Assembly: GCF_027483985.1 (NCBI RefSeq)
Contig: NZ_JAIXTJ010000056.1
Location: forward strand, 62,001-126,000
Source of the DNA: Flavobacterium sp.
GTDB taxonomy: Bacteria; Bacteroidota; Bacteroidia; Flavobacteriales; Flavobacteriaceae
DNA length: 64,000 nucleotides
Direction of reading: 5' to 3'
The notes beneath the pieces were generated by a model. It was not told the DNA's origin. It made no database searches and saw only the letters and a list, made by a program, of their open reading frames with translations. Shown here in pieces: positions 37,353 through 47,500 of this stretch. Every line of letters begins with the position of its first letter. Positions within the stretch are counted from its first letter, which is position 1. Both the position numbers and the translations under genes were made by a program.

Positions 37353-37937
37353 TTATGGTTTAAAGTTTTTTAAAAAACGACGAACATCTTCCCTTAATAG
37401 GTTTTCTATAAACTCTTTAGACACTAATTTCTTAATCTTTTCTGGATTACTGCTTTGTTGATACCAATAATCGTTCATCTTAAGAATATGCAAGTTATCT
37501 GGTACCTCTTTAATATTTACAAATTTATAACTACCATCTAAAGAAACAATCCTGTCTCCGTAATCATTACCAGAATATTTTTTAGTTAAGCTTTTCCATT
37601 TCCTATCTTCTTGATTATGTTCTGTTTCATAGACCTCATCAAATAAAAAACCACAATTTGATTTGTCAGAATAACATATAGAAGTAACATATTTACCTTC
37701 TTCAATTTTTATAATTCTAAAGGTACTAATCCATTTAAACCCTAATTTTTCCATTTCATTAGTAACAATATCAATTATCATTGTTCTTGTTAATCCAAAC
37801 GATTTAACATCTGAATTTTTATAATGTGCTTTATAATCGTAAAAATCACAATAATTAGTAGAATCTATTTTAATATCTTGAGCATTTATTGATACACTGC
37901 AAAGTATAGAAAGTAAACATAATTTTAATGTTCCCAT
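37353..37937 (-). CDS. Hypothetical secreted protein
   Basis: 194 aa, N-terminal signal MGTLKLCLLSILCSVSINAQ. Confidence 0.7.
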   Translation of the reverse strand: MGTLKLCLLSILCSVSINAQDIKIDSTNYCDFYDYKAHYKNSDVKSFGLTRTMIIDIVTNEMEKLGFKWISTFRIIKIEEGKYVTSICYSDKSNCGFLFDEVYETEHNQEDRKWKSLTKKYSGNDYGDRIVSLDGSYKFVNIKEVPDNLHILKMNDYWYQQSSNPEKIKKLVSKEFIENLLREDVRRFLKNFKP

Positions 37938-38625
37938 TATGATTGTTTTTAGTGCTTTATTTGTTTTATAATTCTACTGATGTACATTGTAATAACTTTT
38001 TCAATTTTACTATTATCAGTACTAATTCTTTTATGATTTATTCCATTTGAAATTAGATAGCGTTGAATTGATTTTCTTCCACCTAATTACAACCATTCAA
38101 CTTAAACACTATAGGACTAGTTTCTAGTATAACTACTTTCCGATATTTGGTTAATTGGCATACTATTAATTTAATATCTTAAGCAATATTTAATGCAATT
38201 AAGCAAATCTATATTACGAAAAAATATTGTATAATCTACATAATATCGAATTCATCTGATATCAAATGTACACAAACCTAAAACAAACTATACAAAATCA
38301 GAAATAATTCACCTTCTATATACTTTCCTTTTTTCAATCAACAAATAACTCACTCTGAAACTTATGTAAAACTAAATAATATTAAGAAACTTTCAACAAA
38401 TTTATGTTTCCTAACAATTTAGGTAGAAAAAGTTATTATCTAATATTCTATGTTTAGCCGTTAAACAGCAAAACCTACAACACAAATTATCTAGAAATCA
38501 TTTAAAGCCCTTAAACACATTAAAAACCTACAAGCAACTAATGGCTTGTAAAAACACAAAAAACTATCTACAACACGTAAAAAAGCACTAAATAACCATC
38601 GTCAGACCACGGCACAACTTCAAAC

Positions 38626-38657
38626 AAAAAAACCGAGACTTTCATCTCGGTTTTTTA
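38626..38657 (-). terminator. Rho-independent terminator of the adhesin/PorP/OmpA operon
   Basis: AAAAAACCGAGATGAAAGTCTCGGTTTTTTT on minus strand. Confidence 0.85.
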
Positions 38658-38677
38658 TACTATTAGTCAGTTCTTAT

Positions 38678-40540
38678 TTATTTCACGATTAAGAATTCTG
38701 AACGTCTGTTTTGAGCATGCTCTTCTTCAGTACATTTGTCACAAACAACTTTAGGCTCTGTTTCACCAAATCCTTTTCCTGAGATTCTTTCTGCAGGAAT
38801 TCCTTTAGAAATAACATATTGAACAGTTGCTTGCGCTCTTCTTTCTGATAAAGTTAAGTTGTAGTCATCGCTACCTCTTCTATCTGTATGTGATTTAGCA
38901 TAGATAACTAACTTATCATTATTCTTCATTACTTGAACTAATTTATCTAATTCAAAAGCTCCTTCTTGAGTAATGTTGCTCTTATCGAATTCAAAATAAA
39001 TTGGTTTCAAGATAATCTCTGTTGGAGTTACAATTACATCAATTGGTTGTAACGCAGCATCAACTTTAGCAGTTGGTCCTTTGCTTTTAGCTACAGCAAA
39101 AACATTTCCTTCAAAGCCATCTTTTGAAGCTTGAATTGAGTAAGGCTTATCACACTCTATTTTAAAATTAACTTCACCTTTATCGTTAGAAGTTTCAGTA
39201 GCAATAACGTTTTTCTTATCATCAAGAATAGACACTTTAGCATTTGCTAAAATCTCTCCAGTTTTTGCATTGGTAACCACAGTCAACAAATCAACTGAAC
39301 AGATTGGTGTAGCGCTAAAGATATCGTCATTACCGTTTCTATTACTAGATAAGAATCCTAAGTTTTTAGCTTTGTTAAAAGTAAAACCAAAATCATCTTT
39401 TTCAGTATTAATTGGCCTACCCATATTAACAGCGTCTGAACCTTTAGCTAGATCTATTTTAAAAATATCTAAACCTCCTAAGCCTGGTTTTCCATTAGAA
39501 GCAAAATATAATGTAGCATTGTCATCAGAAATAAAAGGAAAATTCTCATTACCTTCAGTATTTACTTTTGATCCTAAATTCTCTGGCTCACCATAAGAAT
39601 CACCGTTAATAGTAACTTTCCAGATATCAACACCACCAATACTTCCAGGTCTATTAGAAGAAAAATACAATGTTTTACCATCTCTGCTTAATGATGGGTT
39701 ACCTGTTGAATATTCTTTACTATTAAAAGGTAAAAGTTTAAAATCAGCCCAAGTATCTCCTTGCTTAGTTGCTTTGTATAAATAAATTTGACTAAATTTA
39801 GAATTTAAGGACTTTACTTTTTCATACGCTTTGTCTTTAAAACTTTCAGTTGAAAAATAACATGTATTGCCATCAGCAGAAATAGTTAAAGTCCCATCGT
39901 GAAATCTAGAATTTAATTCTGAAATAGCTGTTGGTTCAGAATAAGTTCCGTTATCCCCTAAAACAGACTTATATATATCTAAAAATGGCTCGTTTATCCA
40001 TCCATAATTTTTTTTTGCTCCGTTTCTTGCACTAGAAAAATAAACAGTATTATCATACATTACTGCTCCAAAATCAGATTTATCACTACTTACTTGTAAA
40101 GAATTAACTGTATATCCAGACTCTTTACTAGCTAACTTAGGTAAATAATTAGGGTTTTCTTTATATGCTTTGGCTCTTAAATCATTTGGAACCATAGTAG
40201 CAAATTTACTCATTTGTTTATTTGCTTCTTCATACTTTCCGTTAGCTTTTAGCATTTGTGCATACCTAAAGTAAGTTTCAGCATCTTGCGCAGTTTCCGT
40301 TGCTTTAGCATACCACGTAGCAGCTTCCGCTGTATTGAACATATTATAATAAGTGTCTGCTAATTGTTTATATACATATCCGTCACCTTTGCCATTATCA
40401 ACTAACTTTTGATATTCTTTGGCAGCAGAAACATATTCGTATCTGCTAAATAATTTATCTGCAGCTTTTGTGTCTTTATTTTGTGCAAAAACAGATGTGC
40501 TTATTGCTACAAAACTTAATGCTATATATAGATTTTTCAT
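38678..40540 (-). CDS. OmpA family protein with TPR and WD40-like/PD40 repeats (PorE/SprF-partner type)
   Basis: PIYFEFDKSNITQEGAFELDKLVQVMKNNDKLVIYAKSHTDRRGSDDYNLTLSERRAQ OmpA domain; TLYFSSNRPGSIGGVDIWKV repeats. Confidence 0.93.
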   Translation of the reverse strand: MKNLYIALSFVAISTSVFAQNKDTKAADKLFSRYEYVSAAKEYQKLVDNGKGDGYVYKQLADTYYNMFNTAEAATWYAKATETAQDAETYFRYAQMLKANGKYEEANKQMSKFATMVPNDLRAKAYKENPNYLPKLASKESGYTVNSLQVSSDKSDFGAVMYDNTVYFSSARNGAKKNYGWINEPFLDIYKSVLGDNGTYSEPTAISELNSRFHDGTLTISADGNTCYFSTESFKDKAYEKVKSLNSKFSQIYLYKATKQGDTWADFKLLPFNSKEYSTGNPSLSRDGKTLYFSSNRPGSIGGVDIWKVTINGDSYGEPENLGSKVNTEGNENFPFISDDNATLYFASNGKPGLGGLDIFKIDLAKGSDAVNMGRPINTEKDDFGFTFNKAKNLGFLSSNRNGNDDIFSATPICSVDLLTVVTNAKTGEILANAKVSILDDKKNVIATETSNDKGEVNFKIECDKPYSIQASKDGFEGNVFAVAKSKGPTAKVDAALQPIDVIVTPTEIILKPIYFEFDKSNITQEGAFELDKLVQVMKNNDKLVIYAKSHTDRRGSDDYNLTLSERRAQATVQYVISKGIPAERISGKGFGETEPKVVCDKCTEEEHAQNRRSEFLIVK

Positions 40541-40559
40541 CTTTTACTATTATTTTATG

Positions 40560-41483
40560 TTAGAAATATCTTGGAGAACGTGAAACTTTTTTCGGGAAGT
40601 TCAAATCGAACAACAAAATTACCTCGTGAGAAGATGGCGTTGTTATATTCAAATCTGAAACGATATGGTCGTATGCATATCCAATTTTTAAATTTGGAGT
40701 GATAGCATAATTCACCATCGCACCAAACGAATCTTCTAATCTATAAGTAGCACCTACTTCAAATTTATCATTAAACATAAAGTTAGTCGATACATCAAGT
40801 GATGTCGGAGCATTAAATGCTGATTTAATCATTGCAAATGGTTTGAATTTAACATTAGGTGTTAGATCAAAAACGTAACCTCCTGTTAAGAAATAATGTA
40901 GAGTTTCAGTACCGAATTGTCTTCCATTAAAATCAAGATGCTTCGATTTTAGCATATTTGGTACAGAAAAAGCTACATAATACTTGTCGGTATAATAAAA
41001 CAAACCTGTTCCGATATTCAAAAAGGTATTGCTTGTATTAGAAGAGAACGCCGGATCGTTTGCATCTGGAACATTACCATTACCAATATCATCAAATAAT
41101 GCAACTTTGTGAAAAGTAGCACCAGTTTTAAGACCTAAAGCTAATCTGTGTTCACCACCTAAATTTAGAGTGTATGAAAAATCACCATAGATATTAGTTT
41201 CTTCAACTGGACCAATTTTATCGTTGATTACCGACAAACCAAGTCCAACATTTTTTCCAGTTGGACTGTGCAAGAAGAACGTACCAGTTGTTGGCGCATC
41301 TTCAATATCAACCCATTGTTTTCTGTAAAGTAAACCTCCTGAAAGGTTTTCTTTAGATCCAGCATAAGCAGGGTTTATAACACTCATATTATACATATAT
41401 TGAGTATAATGTGGATCTTGTTGTGCACTGACATCTAGTAATGTCAACAAAGCAAACGCGGTTAAGAAATATATTTTTTTCAT
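40560..41483 (-). CDS. Type IX secretion system membrane protein, PorP/SprF family
   Basis: QQDPHYTQYMYNMSVINPAYAGSKENLSGGLLYRKQWVDIEDAPTT signature. Confidence 0.96.
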   Translation of the reverse strand: MKKIYFLTAFALLTLLDVSAQQDPHYTQYMYNMSVINPAYAGSKENLSGGLLYRKQWVDIEDAPTTGTFFLHSPTGKNVGLGLSVINDKIGPVEETNIYGDFSYTLNLGGEHRLALGLKTGATFHKVALFDDIGNGNVPDANDPAFSSNTSNTFLNIGTGLFYYTDKYYVAFSVPNMLKSKHLDFNGRQFGTETLHYFLTGGYVFDLTPNVKFKPFAMIKSAFNAPTSLDVSTNFMFNDKFEVGATYRLEDSFGAMVNYAITPNLKIGYAYDHIVSDLNITTPSSHEVILLFDLNFPKKVSRSPRYF

Positions 41484-41516
41484 GCTTTAGAAATTTATCA
41501 TTTTATAGTTAGTTTG

Positions 41517-44500
41517 TTATTTGTTTTCTCTGTTAATGTATATCCAACCTGATTTACTTGCCTGATTATTTTTAAATTCAATTACATAGTAATAAGTTCC
41601 ATCAGGTAATTCATTACCATTATCTGACTGTCCTATCCATTCATTGGTGTAATCGGCTTTAGAATAAACTTTAGAACCATATCTATTGTAAATACTTAGT
41701 TTTTGAACACCAAGGTATTCCAAATCAAAGTATTCATTTGAGCCATCATTATTAGGTGAAATACCTTTTTGAATAGTGCAATAAATAGCAGGTAAAGTTA
41801 TTGGTTTTTGTAAAATACAACCAGCTGCTGTAGTAACTGTTACATTAAATGTTAACGGTAATGGTTCTATTACTGATGTAGAATTTACATAAGCTGTAAC
41901 ATCAAAGGTCGCATCACCAGTTCCAACTGATGTTGAACCAAATTGCCAAGCAAATGAAGCTGTATTGATATCAAAACTATTATTAGTTGGAATAACTTCT
42001 AAAACAAAACTATTATTTTCACAACCACCGTCAATAACAAAATCAAAAGCAGGTGTAAATGTTACAGTTCCAGAATCAGTTCCTGTACATCCAGTTGCAG
42101 TATTGGTGATAACTACACTATATTGTCCAGACACACTAGTAGTGAAAGAAGCAACATTACCTGGATTAGTAACAGAAGCCGGTACAGTCCATACATAACT
42201 ATAAGTTCCTGCCGTACCTGGAGTAGCTACAACTGTAGCAGAACCACCTTGACAAATAGTTAAATCTGTCACTGTAACTGTAGGATTTGCATTAATTGTA
42301 ACTGTACCACTTGCACTAGAACTTGTACAACCAGTAACTGTATTAGTAATTATAACTGAATAAGTTCCCGCAACTGTAGTATTAATTGTTGCTACATTTC
42401 CTGGATTGGTCGCTCCAGTTGGAACTGTCCATACATAACTATATGTTCCTGCAGTACCTGGAGTAGCAGCAATTGAAGCTGTTGTACCTTGACAAACTGT
42501 AGCACTTGATACAGAAACCGTCGGAATTGAATTTACAGTAACAGTACCCGAAGCGCTAGAACTAACACAACCAGTAGAAGAATTAGTAATTACAACTGAA
42601 TATGTTCCAGCTACAGATGTAGTAAATGAATCTACGTTTCCTGGGTCAGAAACACCAGTAGGAACTGTCCAAACATAATTATATGATGCAGTAACATTTG
42701 GAGTAGCGGTAACTGTCGCCAATGTACCTGAACAAACACTTGGACTATTAACCGTAACAATAGGATTAGCATTTATTGTAACTACACCTGAGGCAGATGT
42801 ACTAAAACAACCTGTAGTAGCATCAGTAATAACTACTGAATATGTTCCAGAAACTGTTGTAGTAAAAGTTGATACATCACCTGGATTAACTACACCTGAA
42901 GGAACAGTCCAAGCGTAATTATATGTGCCTGCTGAGCCTGCTGTTGCAACCAAAGTAACTGTTGAGCCATCGCAAGCCACTGGACTATTGACAGAAACCG
43001 TTGGATTAGTATTTACTGTAACAATTCCAGAAGCAGAAGCACTTGAACAACCTGTTGCGGTATCGGTAATTACAACTGAATAAGTACCAGCGATAGATGT
43101 ATCAAACGTTGCAACATCGCCTGGATTAGTAACTCCTGACGGAACTGTCCAAACATAGCTATAGCTTCCTGTTGATCCTGCCGAGGCAATTAGTGTAGCT
43201 AGTGCACCACTGCAAACTGTCGGACTGTTAACTGAAACTGTTGGATTAGGATTTGCAGCTACAACTCCCGAAGCAGAAGCACTTGAACATCCTGTTATTG
43301 TATCAGTTATTATTACCGAATAAGTTCCAATTAATAATGTGGTAAATGAAGCAACGTTTCCAGGATCAGTTCCACCCGCAGGAACAGTCCAAACGTAATT
43401 ATATGATCCTGCTACATTTGGAGTAGCAGTTACTGTTGCTAAGGCACCAGAACAAACACTTGTATTATTAACTGAAACAATAGGGTTTGGATTTATTGTA
43501 ACTATCCCTGCAGCAGATGTACTGATACAACCTGTTGCAGAATTTGTGATAACGACAGAATATGTTCCAGAAACTGTTGTAGTAAAAGTTGACACATCAC
43601 CAGGATTAACAACTCCTGAAGGAACTGTCCAAGCGTAACTATATGTACCTGCGGATCCTGCTGTTGCAACTAAAGTCACGGTTGAGCCTTCACAAGCTAC
43701 TGGACTATTAACTGAAACGGTTGGATTTGTGTTTATTGTAACAATTCCAGATGCAGACGAGCTTGAACAACCTGTTACTGTATCAGTAATTATTACTGAA
43801 TAAGTTCCAGAAACGTTAGTATCAAATGTAGCGACATTACCCGGATTAGCAACTCCTGATGGAACTGTCCAAGAATAACTATAAGTTCCAGTAGTACCCG
43901 GTGCTGCAGTGATTGTTGCTAATGCACCGCTACAAACTGTAGGGCTATTAACTGTAACAATAGGATTAGAAATTACAGTTACAACTCCTGATGCAGATGA
44001 ACTTGAACATCCTGTTGTTGTACTTGTGATTATTACAGAATAAGTTCCAGCAATAGTTGTGGTAAATGTAGCAACGTTACCTGGATTTGTTACGCCAGCA
44101 GGAACTGTCCAAACATAATTATAAGATCCTGAAACATTTGGAGTAGCAGTAACTGTCGCTGAAGTACCATCACATACTGTTGGGCTATTAACAGTAACAG
44201 TAGGGCTGCTTGGATCTATTAATACTATTGATGTAGTGTTTGGCAAAGAACATCCGTTAACAGTTAATAAAAAGTTAGAATAATTTCCAGAATTCAAACC
44301 AGTTATTACATATACGCCTGCACTATTAGTTGTAATAGTATTTGGACCAACTGTTGTTGTATCATCTTGATAAGTTAAAGCATAAGATTCGTTAGAAGCT
44401 AAACCAGAAATTGTGATAGTTCCATTTGTGCCAGCACATGTCGTTGGATTAGTACCTGCATAAACTGGATTAGATTGAATAGTAAAAGTAGCAATATAAT

Positions 44501-47500
44501 TTGCACCATTATTATTGATGAAAATTGTATCATCACAAGCACTAGTTGAGTTAACATCTCCTGTAACATCATAATAAACTTCAATCACATAATTTCCCGG
44601 AGGATAATTTGTTAAATTTATTGGAGATTGAGAATCATTTAAAACTCTTTGCCATTTTTGATCTCCTGTGCTACAAGGACCGCCAGATGGGAAAGTTCCA
44701 CCGCCGCAATTATCGAAGAACGGTAAATCAAATACTGTAAATGCGCCTGGTGTTGATGCAGCAGGATAAATTCTATAATTTAACCTTGCACTACAAACAT
44801 TTGCCGTTGCAGATTTGAAAGTTTTTAATTCACCACCTCTAAAAATTAATGTATTTGAATTTTGAACATAAGTTCCTAAATCAGTATTTGGAAACACGTT
44901 AGTTGCAGGACCAATTATATCAGTTCCTGATCCTACCGTATTAAAGAAACCAGATGTTTCGCAATTTGTTAACCAAACCGCATTGGCATAACTACCAAAA
45001 TCGCAATTAGGCAATACTGTAACATTTAAAGTTGTAGTTGCAGCACATTGTCCTGGATCAGGAGTAAATGTGTAAGTTCCAGAAGCTGTATTACTTACAA
45101 CTGATGGCGACCACGTTCCCGTAATTGGTGTAGCATTACTAGATGATGTTGGTAATACCGGCGCTGGAGAACCGGGACAAATAGGCGCAGGTGCTAAAAA
45201 CGATGGAACAACATTTGGCGTCACAACAATATCCATTGTGGTTGGGAAAGAACATTGTGTAATGTTAGGTGTAAATGTATAAGTAGTTGTACCCACTGTA
45301 TTACTTACAACCGAAGGAGACCACGTTCCTGTTACACCTGAGTTAGCAGTTGTAGGTAACACTGGCGGAGTAGTTCCTTCACAAAAAGGTTGAATTTGAT
45401 TGAAGGTAGCGTTTACATAATCAACAACAATTATTGTTTGAGTACTTGAAGCAGACTGCGGACATAAAGGATTATTATCTGATGATGTAGCTGTAATATT
45501 ATATGTTCCAACAGCTGTTGGTGAAAATATTACGCTACTACCCGTTGTAGTATTCAATTGAGTAGAAGGCGACCAAGTATAGATACCATTTCCACCTGTA
45601 GCATTTAAAGTTGCAGTTTGTCCAAGACATATAGTTGGAGATGTTGTCGTTGTTGATGTATTTATTGCTACTGGTGTTTGAATTCCTGTATTAGCACCAA
45701 TAACATAATTACAAACGTCACCTGCAAATCCATCTATCATTACATAATATGTTTGACCTGGAGTTAATCCTGTTGCAGATAAATTTGTTGCTCCAGCAGG
45801 TACGTTACCTGGACTCCAACATAAATATTCAGTAACTGGACCTGAGCCACAAGTTGCAGCTCCAAATATCATAATTTGAATACCTAAATTATCTTGAGAG
45901 CTTGTTACCCAAACATCTAATGATATAGTTGATGATGAAGCTACAAAAGTTAAGAATGAATTATTTTCAAGCGAACCACAAAACTCCGTTGTTAATTGTG
46001 GCCAAGAATCTGATGTATAAGAAGCTGAAGTATTTCCGCAATATCCATTTAAATTACATATAGGAGTTGCAACAGCACATGTATTCCCAGCTGGCGTGTT
46101 TGTAATACAACTTGGAGGTGGAACTGGTGTTCCAATACATAATGTAAAAGCTGATGTTTGGTTAGGTGTTCCTGTCCAAGTATAAACTCTAATAAAATAA
46201 GTTTGACCAGGAACTAAACCATTTGCGTTACTATTATTAGGATCACTACAATACAATTGCGTTAAAGTTCCACAAGAACCAGAATATAGTACGTGATATA
46301 AATCAGTAGTACTACCAGTTACGTTATTAAGATTTATTGTATGACTAGTGCTAGTTGCAGTAAACTGAAACCAAACGTCATCATCATCAGTTCCTCCACA
46401 AGCATTAGGCTGAGTTGAAGCCGTTGCTCCAATAACTGTTCCTGATACCGTTTGAAGACATGTGTTTGTCGTATTCACAGGAGCAACTGTTGCATTAGCA
46501 CATTCATCATTTGCAATTAGTGTGGTAAATGATCTAACATTAGACCATAAACTTATATCTGTATTACTACATCTAGAACGAACATAAACATCATATTGAG
46601 TGCCTGAACTTAAACCAGTTGCAATGTAAGGATTAGTCGTCGTTATAATACCCGCAGAACTTGCGTTAGGTACAGGAGAACCCGCAGGCACTATAAGAAC
46701 TTCCCAAGTTGTTGCTGAACCTATCTCTGTCCAAGAAATTGTTGCGCCTGTTTGCGTTATCGCTGATATAGCAACTGCTGTAGGTTTTGGACATGTTGGA
46801 GGCGGCGCACATGTTACATTTGCCACCCATCCTGGTGCATTAACAGATCCATCGCTTCTAAATCTAAATGTTAAACATCCATTGGCACTTGAAGCAGTAA
46901 AAGGTCCAGGTAAATTCGCACCTGTTAAAGTTCCCCAATAAGATCCTGGTAAACCACCTGGAACGTTTCCTCCACCATTTGTACTAGCTAATTGTGGCGC
47001 TGCAATTGAATTTCCATCAAAAACATATAAACCATCCCATGTTGCTTCGGTATTAAATGAAGTAAAAGTCACAGTTACTTGCTCAGTTGGAATTGTTGGA
47101 CAAATAGTTACTGTATAGTCTGAACCATTAGCATAATTTACTGTAGCGCCAGCTGGATCGGTAAACGTTCCTCCACATGCTGGTGGTGCAATTTGTGTTG
47201 TAATTGTTGACGGTCCAACCCAGTTACTCAAATCATTTCCAGGACAAACAGCTCTTACATATAAATTATAACAAGTATCTGGAGTTAATCCCGTAAACAC
47301 GTGTGGATTAGTTGTTGTAGTAATAAAAGTTGTTGTAGATGCATTTGGAGCAGGTGAACCACAAGGTAAGGCTAAAACATGCCAAGTAGTTGCTGTATTT
47401 GGATTAACCCAAGCTAAAGTCGCAGAGTTTGATGTAACTGCTGAAGTGGTTAAAGTATTTGGATTTGGACAAGTTGGTGGAACAGCACATGAAACATTTG

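Noticed and set aside
42061-44220. 240-bp periodicity considered as a CRISPR array or DNA satellite
   Set aside because: Period and open frame fit 80-aa coding repeats of the adhesin, with no short repeat/unique spacer structure.
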